DNA of 64,000 nt from Patescibacteria group bacterium (GCA_018061025.1 JAGOUY010000007.1:29968-93967), one strand, 5' to 3'; shown: positions 53,730 to 63,484, counted from the first letter of the stretch. Notes: generated by a model from the sequence alone, not told the origin. Numbers and translations are program-made.

Positions 53730-53890
53730 CTGTCATTCTGAATGGAAATCCACAAACAAAAGAATATGCTTGTAATGAAGAATCCCTTGCGATTGTTTCC
53801 GTCTGATAGTCCGGAGACGAACACGCAAGGGATTCTTCGGCTTCAGCATGCATTTTGCGACAGGTGATTTCACCTCAGAATGACAAGACA
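53730..53890. repeat. Inverted pair of dispersed repeats
   Basis: A degenerate copy (53730-53790) and a good copy in opposite orientation (53828-53890) of the CATTCTGAGG...GAAGAATCCCTT repeat. They face each other with a 15-bp perfect inverted match (53777-53791 and 53824-53838), so the gap can form a hairpin. This fills most of the 306-bp gene-free stretch 53673-53978; a further fragment with GGATCCTCGATC lies at 53889-53937. Confidence 0.65.
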
Positions 53891-53978
53891 GGGATGGATC
53901 CTCGATCTTTGCTTCGCTGCGTCAAGGATGACGAGAAGAAATGGTGTTAAAGATGTATCCGTGATAAGAATAATAGAT

Positions 53979-54614
53979 ATGATCCAAGAAATTCTCAACG
54001 CGTTGAATTGGCGGTATGCGACGCAGGTGTTTGATACAGAGAAGCGCGTGTCTCCAGAAGAGATGCGGGCGATTTTAGAGGCAGCGCGCTTGGCTCCAAG
54101 TTCATTTGGGATTGAGCCGTGGAAGTTTTTGGTGATTGAGAATCCTGAGGTACGTGCCAAATTGCGTGAAGTTGGGTTTGGTCAGCCCAAGATTACGGAC
54201 GCTTCTCATTTAGTCGTCGTGGCTCGACGCACGGATGTAAGAGAGCATATTACTCAAGAATTGATCGAGCGCTGTGCGAAGCAGCAAGGAGTTGATCCAT
54301 CTAAATTGGATGGTCTTAAGAACATGGTAGAAGGATCGCTAGCCGCAAGAAGTGATGCGGAGGTGGATACGTGGGTGCGGAGCCAAACCTATATCCCTCT
54401 GGGGATTATGATTGAAACCGCGGCTTTGCTTGGGATTGATGCGGGGCCAATGGAAGGGTTTATGCCAGCAGGGGTGGATGAGGTGCTTGGGCTGAAAGAA
54501 AAGAATCTGACGGCAACGAGTATGATTGCCTTTGGGTATCGTGGGGAGGATTCGGCGGCGAAGCGTCCAAAGGTGAGACGACCGTTTGAGGAGGTGGTGG
54601 AGTTTGTGAAATAG
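53979..54614 (+). CDS. Nitroreductase-family protein
   Basis: 211 aa FMN-dependent NfsB-type fold. FDTEKRVSPEEMRAILEAARLAPSS begins the FMN-binding region, QPWKF-like EPWKFLVIEN follows, and GIDAGPMEGFMP is the late conserved loop. It would reduce nitro compounds, quinones or similar with NAD(P)H. The start at 53979 is chosen since the longer frame reads through the repeat. Confidence 0.9.
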   Translation: MIQEILNALNWRYATQVFDTEKRVSPEEMRAILEAARLAPSSFGIEPWKFLVIENPEVRAKLREVGFGQPKITDASHLVVVARRTDVREHITQELIERCAKQQGVDPSKLDGLKNMVEGSLAARSDAEVDTWVRSQTYIPLGIMIETAALLGIDAGPMEGFMPAGVDEVLGLKEKNLTATSMIAFGYRGEDSAAKRPKVRRPFEEVVEFVK

Positions 54615-54619
54615 TTAAA

Positions 54620-54652
54620 CAAAAAAACAGCTCAATAAGAGCTGTTTTTTTG
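54620..54652. terminator. Rho-independent terminator after the nitroreductase gene
   Basis: AAAAACAGCTC-AATAA-GAGCTGTTTTTTTG: an 11-bp perfect stem with A and T tracts on both sides, able to act in both directions. Confidence 0.9.
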
Positions 54653-54694
54653 TTTTCTTGCTTTTGTTTTTCGGCTATACTTATTCTTAGTCTT

Positions 54695-57622
54695 ATGTCC
54701 GCCATGCCTGCTGTGCAGAAAGAGCGTTTACCTCCCCAGGAGAGGGAGGGCTCTGGAATGTATCGCGTTCCTTGTGATCAGGATACTCAACGAGCGATCT
54801 ATGACCTCATGAAGCGCCCTTCTTATGTGGGAGAAGTTGCACAGAAGGTTTGGGGGGCGCTGCAAAAAGAGCGTGAGCGAGCGTTGGAAGAAGGAGCGGA
54901 TCTTGGTGCTGAATTTGTGGTGCCAGGAGAAGTGGCAAAAACGATTAAACCTGAGTTTTGGAAGGCGTTAGAGTATGAGTTGGAGGATGATCGTATTTGT
55001 CGTGGAGAAATAACTCCGCGAGTAAAGGAGTTTATGGAATCACGCGAGATGTTGGCGCAGTCTGTTCGTGGAGTAAAAGAACGTGTTTATTGGGAGCACA
55101 TCAAGACGACCGATGAACTCATGTCTGATAAGGAAAAAGAGCAGTCTATTTTATTTAAAGAGACGAATCAGGTTCTACAGAGAGTCGTGGAGCAATTGGG
55201 GTTTAAGCGGCCTGTCGAGTTAGAGATTACGCGCAGTCCTGATTTTAATGCGTTCATTCTTGGTGTGGCACGAGAAGGAGGGATCGAAGAAACATCGAAT
55301 GTTCCGTTACGTGTTTTTGTTCACGCTGGTTTTATTGATAATGCTAAAGAATTTTTGGCTAAACAGGGAAAGGCTTTTACTCCTGATCATTTAGCGTTTA
55401 TCTTGGGCCACGAATTAGCCCATTTGAAACAGTCTGGCTATAATCCAGATCAGCCACCAGATGACGATGAAGAGAATCAGCGATACGAGTATGATGCGGA
55501 TACCGTTGGGTTAGAAGCGGCTGATCGAGCAGGGTATAATCCGCGAGCAGGCATTGAGATGATGGAATCTGTCCAGAAACACGCGGCTGCTTGGAAGCAG
55601 TTGTTGGGTCATTACTTTCAAAAAACACATCCCGTTACGGAGAATCGTGTAAAAGAGCTGTGGCAGATTTACGAGCGGCCTGATCAACCATTTTTTTCTG
55701 CAGCAAAGAAGTTCGATACGTTTTCACCAGATGTGTTTCATGAGGTTGATCGATTGTTACGTAAAGATTTCCGTCGTCAAATAGGGGAGGCTGTAGCCAT
55801 GAAGGATTTAGAAGGTATTGTGGAGCGACTCGAACATGACCCGAAGATGACGTTAAGAGATGTGGAGATGGCGGGTACGCGTTTGCGTGAGCACATCGAT
55901 ATGCGCATGGGTCTTGCAGCTGCTCTTCACGATTTGGAAACGGATGGTCCGTTGTCTGAAGTTATTTTGGCTCGTGCCAACCGTGCGTTATCTATGCAGG
56001 ATGATTATGAATCGCGTTTGGTTCAAGATCCTGCTTTGGGACAATCTAGTGAAAAATATGCTCCTTGGACGTACGTATTTCCACAGACAAATAAGGCGGT
56101 TTATGCTGATATTAAGGGCTTTTCTGATTCTGTTCGCGAGATTGCTTTGACGGAGCCCGCGCCTACGTTGGTTCAGGAGTTCTCTCCTCGTCAAGTGCGT
56201 CCAGGGAGTACGGAACGAGTGCGTGATTTTTTTCTTGAGCACGATGTTAATGTCGATGCACGAGGAGTCTACTTTAAAAAGATTGAAGAGTTGTTTGATG
56301 GGGCAAATCCTCAAGCGGTGCGTTTTTGGGATGCCTATCTGAAGCATGGCGAAACTAAGACAAGAAATATAGCTAGTCATGCAGATATCTATCCACACTG
56401 CAGAGCTCTTATGGTTGAATGGATGACAGAAAAACACGTGTTTGGAGCTAGCCAGCGTCAGGAGTACTATGACGAACAGTTAACGAATAAGCTTGCCTTT
56501 ATCGAGCGGCTACGTTCTGCACGTGCTCCTACTTCTCCGGAGGTGGTTGGTGCCTGGAATCTTACTGGTTTGAAGCGTATGGTGGAGGGTCGCTTGGCTG
56601 GCTATCAAGCTCCGGTGGCCCAATCGTCAGTGGTCATTTCTGCAACGGAGCGTAAACCTCTTAAGCAACAGGCATTCACTCTCGATGAGCGTCTGCGAGC
56701 CTATGCTCCACTTGTCCCTCCTGAGGCTTATCACTTGGAGGCTAAGCCCACATTGGAGGCTACTCCTCTTCAGTCATTAGCTTGGCGTTACCTCCAGGCG
56801 GCTCATAAGATTTTTGAACGAGAAATGGATTCTGGGCATATCCGTCAAGAGTTTAAGTTGGAGGCTGCGTCTAATCCGGCGGCGAAACAACTATTATTTG
56901 AAGGTGTATTTAGTGGTTTGTTGTGTGATGGAGATCGGATACATGACACGATTTGTCAGATGACATTAGAAGAAGTTCGCACTCTGCCTGAAGTTTTTGA
57001 CTATCTTCGATGTTTGTCGGTGAAAAGAATTCCCACCTATTTAGATGAGGATGGCCAAGATCGTCCAAAACAAGCGCCGTTTAGCGTTATCGTGCGTGGT
57101 TCATTGGGTGATGAAGCGCGATTACAAGATGAGGTGACTATTGGTGAGCGTCTTCAGCGTATTCGCATCGCTAGTTTTCATCCCAGCCTCCTCACCTATC
57201 AATACGGTACTCCGGGTATTAAGCATGAAAACTTCGGTTCGGCGGTTGTGAGAGCGGAGGATTTGTTTAATCTTAAGCGTAATATCTTTCGTCGTTATCT
57301 TGAGTTAGGTTGGCGTTCACCGATGCCGAATGGCAAAGAGCCTTCCAAGCGTGTCTTGCTTGAGCGGTGCAAAGAGGCGTTGGAGAATCGAGCACGAGCC
57401 GAGGGGTTGCCAGGTGATTTCTTTTGGATGCGTGAATTAGAGCTTGGACGTGGTAGCCAGCTTTTACGCCATCTTGGATTTACTTCTAAGCAAGAAGAAG
57501 GGGCTCAAAGACGGTTACTCAATCGACTATTTTCTGAAGAATTTATGCGTTTGTTAGCTGATGGAGCGCATGAAATGGAGCGTTGTGATGCTAACGCGAT
57601 TAATCTCCCTTATGCTTCCTGA
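54695..57622 (+). CDS. Large soluble HEXXH metalloprotease (M48-like)
   Basis: 975 aa, no signal peptide or membrane helix, so cytoplasmic. The zinc site is HELAH at residues 239-243 in FILGHELAHLKQSG. The third ligand Glu265 lies in RYEYDADTVGLEAA, the M48 arrangement E-x-D-A-D. Residues 150-340 form the protease domain, with KTHPVTENRVKEL typical of the M48 end. The remaining about 630 residues are mostly helical with no recognised domain. M48 proteases are usually membrane-bound (HtpX, Ste24) or periplasmic, so a soluble form of this size is unusual. TATACT lies 13 nt before the ATG. Its end overlaps the ABC1-kinase gene, suggesting a shared task. Confidence 0.8.
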   Translation: MSAMPAVQKERLPPQEREGSGMYRVPCDQDTQRAIYDLMKRPSYVGEVAQKVWGALQKERERALEEGADLGAEFVVPGEVAKTIKPEFWKALEYELEDDRICRGEITPRVKEFMESREMLAQSVRGVKERVYWEHIKTTDELMSDKEKEQSILFKETNQVLQRVVEQLGFKRPVELEITRSPDFNAFILGVAREGGIEETSNVPLRVFVHAGFIDNAKEFLAKQGKAFTPDHLAFILGHELAHLKQSGYNPDQPPDDDEENQRYEYDADTVGLEAADRAGYNPRAGIEMMESVQKHAAAWKQLLGHYFQKTHPVTENRVKELWQIYERPDQPFFSAAKKFDTFSPDVFHEVDRLLRKDFRRQIGEAVAMKDLEGIVERLEHDPKMTLRDVEMAGTRLREHIDMRMGLAAALHDLETDGPLSEVILARANRALSMQDDYESRLVQDPALGQSSEKYAPWTYVFPQTNKAVYADIKGFSDSVREIALTEPAPTLVQEFSPRQVRPGSTERVRDFFLEHDVNVDARGVYFKKIEELFDGANPQAVRFWDAYLKHGETKTRNIASHADIYPHCRALMVEWMTEKHVFGASQRQEYYDEQLTNKLAFIERLRSARAPTSPEVVGAWNLTGLKRMVEGRLAGYQAPVAQSSVVISATERKPLKQQAFTLDERLRAYAPLVPPEAYHLEAKPTLEATPLQSLAWRYLQAAHKIFEREMDSGHIRQEFKLEAASNPAAKQLLFEGVFSGLLCDGDRIHDTICQMTLEEVRTLPEVFDYLRCLSVKRIPTYLDEDGQDRPKQAPFSVIVRGSLGDEARLQDEVTIGERLQRIRIASFHPSLLTYQYGTPGIKHENFGSAVVRAEDLFNLKRNIFRRYLELGWRSPMPNGKEPSKRVLLERCKEALENRARAEGLPGDFFWMRELELGRGSQLLRHLGFTSKQEEGAQRRLLNRLFSEEFMRLLADGAHEMERCDANAINLPYAS

Positions 57623-60600
57623 ACCCACTAGAGACGCTCTTCTGTTTCATCGCCTTCGTCAGGCCGGCGCGGTTAAGCCAAAACCGTCTGAGCGGTTTTC
57701 TGCTGCGGCGTTAGCTGATATGGCACCCTATCTGGCTGATAGCACTCCTCTTCATGAGCTTCTTGAGCCGTCTAGGTTTCGTTTAGAGGAGTTCTGTTCG
57801 TTTCGTGAACAATTTTTTGGTGATGTAGATTTTGCGTTAGCTCGTATTCCACAAACAAAAGACCTGATCTCAATTCGTGCTGATTTGGTGGGGGCTGATC
57901 CTGGCAAGGCTGAGGAATCGGTCCAGGCGTTGCGCGCCTATCGTGATACTCATCCGGGGGATTTTCTTGAACAGCCTTTGGTAGATTATCTACTTGAGTA
58001 TCCTCCAGGAGCTGTTTTTTGTCTTAAGTTTTCGAATGGAGGCGGTAAGGGTAAGGATTGGAGTAAATATGCGAAAGCTCACGGATTTGAGGATCGGTTT
58101 AAGCGTTATGGCCCAGGGGGTTACGCCGTAGACATGGAAGAACAGTTGCTTCTCTATTTTGGTGCCGGCTTTCTCTACCCTGCCGGTAAACTTGGGCAGG
58201 ATAATAACTTATCCTATCCGGGCGGTGCAGATCGAGGGTTGGGGGTGCGAGATATCCCTCTTTTGGTTCGGACGTTTAAGCAGGCAAAGATCCTTCATGG
58301 AGAACGTTGGGCAAAAGAGAGTCCGGAAGGGCTGCGTCTTATGGAACGCAAGATAGCGCTCATGGAATGGGAGGATATCAATCCTTTGTGGGATGATATG
58401 CGTGAATTAGACGTGTTAGAAGAGGTTAAGGTGCTGAAGCCTGAATTAAAAAATCTTGCTTTTGAGACAAATTCTTGGGGGAATGCCGTTTTTTCTTGGC
58501 CGATGTTTCTTAAACAGCTTTGGGATGAAGAGCCGTTGCTGCGAGCCAAATTTGAGAAGATTATTCAAACTCCTGGTGATAGAGGGACGACTCGTGCGTG
58601 TGTTGAAGATCCCGCCTTTAGGCCTGTTCTCGTTGAAATGGGGAAAGTGCTCATGCCGTTTGCGCCGGCTCAGGTGTTAAATGCGGGAGAAGCGCCTGAG
58701 TCTCATGAAGATCAGTGTTTTAAGCTTGCAGAAGGTCTTTTAAGGGAAATTGGTTGTCCGGAGGAGGAGGAATTAAAGAGACTTTTTGTCGCAGGAGTAA
58801 CTAAGCGAGTTGAGTCTCAGTGGGATACGGTAAAAGAGTTTAGAGGTGTTTTAGCTGCAAAGATTGGGGAGCCGGATGTATTTGAACAAGCCTGTGCGTT
58901 GGAGAGAGGGGTTATTCGGGACTTTTTCCTATTTGAAGCTTGGAAAAAAGAGCCTGTAAAAAATCGGGCTGTGGCTGAAACGTATTTACGTCAGATGCGT
59001 CTTGAGACGCCTGAGGGCGCTAAAGCGAATCGTGCGACGGATTTAATGACGCAATACGTGCGTAATAACATCGCTGAAGGCACGGTTAATAGTTTGCGTC
59101 TTAAGTATGCGGTCTATCGTATTCATCATACGCCACGGATGGCATCTCCGGATGAATTGGCGGCAAAAACATCCGAGGAAATGGAGCAGGAAATGAATGC
59201 TGATCAAGCCTTTCGTTATGAGCGTTACTCGTCCACCTTTGGCGATCTTGTTAAAGAAGCACACGTTTTTCGTAAACAGGATGCTCAGCAGCGGTGGAAG
59301 CAAGGTGGGGATGTATCTCCAAGATCATTGTATGTATTTTCTGATGCGGTGAGTCGTCAGCCTGATAAAGAAGTGGTCAGTGAAAAGGCGTTCTCGGTCA
59401 GAATCATTGAAGAAATAGTTTCTTCTGAACAGGATAAAGATGTGGCTGGTGAATGGGCGGCAAAGTGGATGCCGGAAGCGAGTGTACTGCGTGATTTTTA
59501 TTTAGAGAATGCCTTGCACGAAAAATTGTGGCGATATTTGCAGGGCTCTCGTCTTAAAGATCAGTTAGCGGCGGAAGGTATCACTTGTAGGCGGCAAGAG
59601 GTTGATCTTCATCAGCATTTTGCCCATGGTAAAGATGATGGCGCGTTGCAAGATGCGTACTTCACTCGTTACACGTTGGTGCGGGTAGAAGGGCTGGCGA
59701 CTAAGGCGCATTTGTTTGATGCAAAAGAAAAAGCCGATTTAGTTGCTATTTTGCGTGATATTTCTGGTCGAATGACGGCGGGTGTCGCCGAGGGACTAGA
59801 GCGTTTAGCTATTGAGCTTGAAGCGGATCGATTGCGTGTCCAGTATGAGGATACCTATCAAGAAACCCTTCCTCGTGGACGTCATGCTACTCAGGAAGAG
59901 GAGATTGCTGCACGTGATAAAGCATTTCATGGTGTGTTTTCCCATGTTGTTAAGTTGTTTCCCTATGCGAGTTATAATCGCGACGAGTTGCTGGAGCGGT
60001 TTGCCTTGGATTATGCGGTGACAGCAGACCATATGCGGATTATCGAAGATGCTACCTATACAAATTTGGTCCGTAAACCGCAGGTAGAGAAAAAGAAAGG
60101 AGAAAAGGTCGTGTTTGGCCCGGTCGAACAAGTGAAAAATTATTTGGCTGTTTTTCAAGATCGTGAGAGTCGATCCAGAACGCTATCTTGGATTTTTCAG
60201 GGCGAGGTTCCTGATGATCGGTATTTGGAAGGTGCTGCCTTTGGGGTAAATGCGGATGAAGAGCGCGAAGCATTTTGGGCTATGAGTCAGGCAGAGCGTA
60301 AGGTTGTCCTCTATAATGCTTTGCTGGGTGATAAGGGGCTGTTCGAGGTTTCGACAGACTGGAATTTGTCTAATGATTATAAAAACCGCTCCTTATTAGA
60401 AAATCAAGCAATATTTTTGGAATTCATTAAAAAGTTTTATGACCAAAATTTTGCTCAGCTGATCAAAAAAGAAGGCGGCGACCGTGATCAACTCAAAAAG
60501 GTCCTAGAAACCGTTTTTATCGGTGCCTTCAAATATTATTCTCCTTCTCGACGGGTTGAATTGTTTTTGGCAGTGACCAAAAAGATGCACGAGTTACGCA

Positions 60601-62072
60601 CTCAAGGAAAAGAGTTGACGGCAGCTCAAGCGATTCGTTTGTTTTTGGAACAAGTGGGTGTGGTAGGAATTAAGGCTGGCCAAGTTATTGCTGAGCAAAA
60701 AGATTTGGGTGTGGATCCGGACATACGCCAAGAGCTTTCCTCGGTCCGTGACCGCGCAACCCCGTTTGCGAAGAGTGGGATTTTTACGTATTTGCGCGTG
60801 GGCGGGTTGCTGGCTGAAAAAGGCAAAGAAAACCAAGCATTCGGTATTGTTCAGGTAGGAAAATGTCTTGGGAGTGCTTCTATCAAACAAGCGCATAAAG
60901 CTTGGACAACGGATGGACGGGAAGTCGTCGTGAAGGCTCCACGGCCTACGATAGAAAAAAACTTTGAGGAAGACGTTCAGGTTTTGGAGAAGATCTTCGC
61001 GGATTTGGTTAAGATTCCTCTCGATGTGCCAGAATTCCTTTTGCCGGAGATTGTAGATGCTTGTAGGGCGGAATTTGATTTTTCGGAAGAAGCGGCTACA
61101 CAGCAGGCCATGGATAAAAAGTTGTATGATCGTAAGGCTTCTGTCCAACTAGAGGGGGAGGCCGGTGCTGAGCCTAAGGTTCGTTTAGATGTTCCTGATC
61201 TTATCCATTTGATTCGTAAGGGTGAAGGGCGTGTTGAGACGTTACAGTTGATGGTGGACGAGTATGTGCCCGGGCTTAGTTTGGCGGAGGCTGAAGAATA
61301 TCAGGGACTTTGTAAAATGGCTGTATTGGATGCAAAACAGCAAACGCGTAGGCGGAATATTGAAGAGGATCTTAATGAAATGTATCACGAGCATGGACAG
61401 ATGGTGGCCTGGCGTTTTGCTCATTTGGATTATAGTGGTGTGCGTGCGCAATTGGCTTTAGATCTTATCTGTGAGGTTACAACGGACGGAATTTTTCATG
61501 CCGATGAGCATGCGGGAAACGTACGTATTAATCTTGATCCAAGGCGCGAGGCAGTTACGTTGATTGACTTTGGAAGTGCGGGGAGAAGTGTTGAGGTAAA
61601 AGTAGATCAGGTGAGTGATTATCGACCTGATTTTCGCGATTTTGTGGGCCAGTTGTTATTATTACAAGGTGGATTTGGCGATTCTGCTCCTATTGTGAAG
61701 CGGTTGGGAGAGATCTTGGAGACGTATGTTGCCGTCCCAGATATGACGGCAGATGCTTGGGCGGAACGTGTTCAGGTATTGCACGATACCCATCAAGAAA
61801 CCGGGCCCTTTTTCAAGGGGATGATGGAAGAGATTCTGTCACGGAAAGGCAAGATAAATCGTGAATTTAAGATGTTGTTAAAGGCATTTTCGGCAGCAGG
61901 TGGACATTTTGATGCCTTAAAGCATTATTTAGTTCGTGCGTTTGCAAGTCTTGATAGCCCTTCAAGTGATGGATCTTCTGTCTATGATAGGTTCTTGGCC
62001 TTTCCGGGTATGGAAAAATTAAAACCTGTGCTTGAAAGCATGCCATCCGCCAAGGCTTTATTAGCGGGCTAA
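57612..62072 (+). CDS. Very large protein with C-terminal ABC1/UbiB-type atypical kinase domain
   Basis: 1486 aa. The first about 1000 residues are helical and unrecognised, with a basic-acidic composition and no membrane helix. The C-terminal about 450 residues hold the ABC1 (UbiB/ADCK) marks in order: KAGQ at 1021-1024 (family KxGQ), a Gly/Ala-rich loop LGSASIKQA at 1086-1094, Lys1108 in VVVKAPRP, the EFDFSEEA motif at 1154-1161, HADEHAGN at 1296-1303 (family HADPHPGN) and DFG at 1319-1321. All key residues are present, so ATP binding is likely. UbiB proteins are about 550 aa and act in quinone synthesis. ATG 57612 overlaps the protease stop by 11 bp; ATG 57561 is an alternative. Confidence 0.8.
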   Translation: MLPEPTRDALLFHRLRQAGAVKPKPSERFSAAALADMAPYLADSTPLHELLEPSRFRLEEFCSFREQFFGDVDFALARIPQTKDLISIRADLVGADPGKAEESVQALRAYRDTHPGDFLEQPLVDYLLEYPPGAVFCLKFSNGGGKGKDWSKYAKAHGFEDRFKRYGPGGYAVDMEEQLLLYFGAGFLYPAGKLGQDNNLSYPGGADRGLGVRDIPLLVRTFKQAKILHGERWAKESPEGLRLMERKIALMEWEDINPLWDDMRELDVLEEVKVLKPELKNLAFETNSWGNAVFSWPMFLKQLWDEEPLLRAKFEKIIQTPGDRGTTRACVEDPAFRPVLVEMGKVLMPFAPAQVLNAGEAPESHEDQCFKLAEGLLREIGCPEEEELKRLFVAGVTKRVESQWDTVKEFRGVLAAKIGEPDVFEQACALERGVIRDFFLFEAWKKEPVKNRAVAETYLRQMRLETPEGAKANRATDLMTQYVRNNIAEGTVNSLRLKYAVYRIHHTPRMASPDELAAKTSEEMEQEMNADQAFRYERYSSTFGDLVKEAHVFRKQDAQQRWKQGGDVSPRSLYVFSDAVSRQPDKEVVSEKAFSVRIIEEIVSSEQDKDVAGEWAAKWMPEASVLRDFYLENALHEKLWRYLQGSRLKDQLAAEGITCRRQEVDLHQHFAHGKDDGALQDAYFTRYTLVRVEGLATKAHLFDAKEKADLVAILRDISGRMTAGVAEGLERLAIELEADRLRVQYEDTYQETLPRGRHATQEEEIAARDKAFHGVFSHVVKLFPYASYNRDELLERFALDYAVTADHMRIIEDATYTNLVRKPQVEKKKGEKVVFGPVEQVKNYLAVFQDRESRSRTLSWIFQGEVPDDRYLEGAAFGVNADEEREAFWAMSQAERKVVLYNALLGDKGLFEVSTDWNLSNDYKNRSLLENQAIFLEFIKKFYDQNFAQLIKKEGGDRDQLKKVLETVFIGAFKYYSPSRRVELFLAVTKKMHELRTQGKELTAAQAIRLFLEQVGVVGIKAGQVIAEQKDLGVDPDIRQELSSVRDRATPFAKSGIFTYLRVGGLLAEKGKENQAFGIVQVGKCLGSASIKQAHKAWTTDGREVVVKAPRPTIEKNFEEDVQVLEKIFADLVKIPLDVPEFLLPEIVDACRAEFDFSEEAATQQAMDKKLYDRKASVQLEGEAGAEPKVRLDVPDLIHLIRKGEGRVETLQLMVDEYVPGLSLAEAEEYQGLCKMAVLDAKQQTRRRNIEEDLNEMYHEHGQMVAWRFAHLDYSGVRAQLALDLICEVTTDGIFHADEHAGNVRINLDPRREAVTLIDFGSAGRSVEVKVDQVSDYRPDFRDFVGQLLLLQGGFGDSAPIVKRLGEILETYVAVPDMTADAWAERVQVLHDTHQETGPFFKGMMEEILSRKGKINREFKMLLKAFSAAGGHFDALKHYLVRAFASLDSPSSDGSSVYDRFLAFPGMEKLKPVLESMPSAKALLAG

Positions 62073-62096
62073 GTAATGCTACTTTGAAGCAAATGT

Positions 62097-62864
62097 ATGT
62101 CCTACCTCCACGCCCTTCTCTTAGCCATTATCGAAGGCATAACCGAGTTTTTACCCGTGTCTTCGACGGCTCATTTGATCTTGGCGGGGAAGCTCTTGCG
62201 CTTGCCGGAGACGGAGTTTTTGAAGAGCTTTGACATTGCGATCCAGTTGGGGGCGATCTTGGCGGTGGTGAGTTTGTGGTTTAAACGGTTATTGAAGGAT
62301 TGGAAGCTTATTCAACGAGTTGTGGTAGCGTTTATTCCAACGGGAATAATCGGAGTAGCGTTGTATCCGTTTATTAAAGGATTTTTATTGGGAAATACGT
62401 CGATTATTTTGTGGTCGTTATTGATTGGGGGAGTTGTGTTGATGGTGTTTGAGTTCTTGCATCAGAAAGAAGGGAAGGAGGAAAAGGGCGTGGAAGAGAT
62501 TAGTTATAAGCAAGCGCTTGGAATTGGGTTGTTTCAGGCGCTCGCGGTTATCCCTGGGGTTTCGCGTTCGGCTTCGACGATCCTGGGAGGAATGTGGTTG
62601 GGGCTTAAGCGGAAGACGGCGGTAGAGTTTTCCTTTTTAGTTGCAATTCCAACGATGGGGGCGGCGGTGGGATTGGATTTATTGAAGAATGCTTCGAGCT
62701 TCTCTAGAGATCAATTTGGCCTCATGCTGTTTGGCTGTGTTGTCTCTTTCTTAGTTGCGCTTGCCTCTGTAAAAGCATTGACCGCGTTTGTACGCGGTCA
62801 TACCTTTTTGATCTTTGGATTTTATCGCATTGTGTTAGCGTTGCTGTTGTTTTGGATCTTATAG
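62097..62864 (+). CDS. uppP: Undecaprenyl-diphosphatase UppP
   Basis: 255 aa integral membrane protein. EGITEFLPVSSTAHLIL (residues 13-29) and PGVSRSASTILGG are the two catalytic motifs that face the periplasm in BacA/UppP. It recycles the undecaprenyl carrier by removing a phosphate. Starts 24 bp after the ABC1-kinase gene. Its last 6 bp overlap the converging GFA gene. Confidence 0.96.
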   Translation: MSYLHALLLAIIEGITEFLPVSSTAHLILAGKLLRLPETEFLKSFDIAIQLGAILAVVSLWFKRLLKDWKLIQRVVVAFIPTGIIGVALYPFIKGFLLGNTSIILWSLLIGGVVLMVFEFLHQKEGKEEKGVEEISYKQALGIGLFQALAVIPGVSRSASTILGGMWLGLKRKTAVEFSFLVAIPTMGAAVGLDLLKNASSFSRDQFGLMLFGCVVSFLVALASVKALTAFVRGHTFLIFGFYRIVLALLLFWIL

Positions 62865-63212
62865 ATCCTTCCCATTAAATTTCTTTGGCTCGAGCGTGTC
62901 TAGGTCGATGTCGTCGAGACAGCGAACGTTAATTGCGACCATTTCTGTCCCATCCTGTCCTTTGCCGCGACCGAAGGAACGGATGCCACACGTTTTGCAG
63001 AAGAAATGGTGGATCATTTTCTTGTTGAATTGGTAGTCTGTAAGGTTGTCTTCGCCGGATTCGAGTTTGAATTTATCGGCGGGAGCGAAGGTCAACCAGT
63101 ACCCGGTTTTGGCACAGATGGAGCAGTTACAGACTATTGGGTTGGATGGGTCGATGTCAGCTTCGAAGCGGACGGCGCCGCAGTGGCAGCCTCCTTTGTG
63201 GATATTGGACAT
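62859..63212 (-). CDS. GFA-family zinc protein (glutathione-dependent formaldehyde-activating-like)
   Basis: 117 aa, one CENP-V/GFA domain. Zinc ligands lie in GGCHCGAVRFE, CNCSICAKTGYW and FFCKTCGIRSFGRG. The true substrate in bacteria is often not formaldehyde; this is a fold-level annotation. It converges on uppP with a 6-bp overlap. Confidence 0.88.
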   Translation of the reverse strand: MSNIHKGGCHCGAVRFEADIDPSNPIVCNCSICAKTGYWLTFAPADKFKLESGEDNLTDYQFNKKMIHHFFCKTCGIRSFGRGKGQDGTEMVAINVRCLDDIDLDTLEPKKFNGKDL

Positions 63213-63320
63213 AAGGTTTGGAAATGGGGAGTTATAGCTCAGGTTCTAGTCCACGATGATTCATGAACTTGAATCTGGAAGGGAAGAGCGTTCCCTTGTG
63301 AGGAAGAGAGGGTGGTCCGC

Positions 63321-63467
63321 TTAGCGGTGGGTTGAGCGGCAGTCGCTTGTCCAGTGTTGTCCGCGTGTCCACCATGCCGGGAGGGCGAACTTGGGGTTTG
63401 CGAGGAGTGCGGCGAAGAGGCCGTTTTCGCCCCTCATCTTTCTTTGAATCAGTTCTGCTCGTGTCAT
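63321..63467 (-). CDS. Short gene (48 aa) with own promoter and strong ribosome binding site
   Basis: Lies in the 348-bp stretch 63213-63560. Begins MTRAELIQRKMRGENGLFAA and ends WTSDCRSTHR. AAAGGAG ends 6 nt before the ATG, and a TTGCAA/17 bp/TAAAGT promoter lies just upstream. Basic, with a Trp-containing middle (LPAWWTRGQHW). No family recognised. Its stop lies in a small palindrome (CCGCTTAGCGG, 63317-63327). The rest of this stretch holds one 7-bp hairpin at 63279-63297 and nothing else I can name. Confidence 0.5.
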   Translation of the reverse strand: MTRAELIQRKMRGENGLFAALLANPKFALPAWWTRGQHWTSDCRSTHR

Positions 63468-63484
63468 GACCTTCTCCTTTCGAG

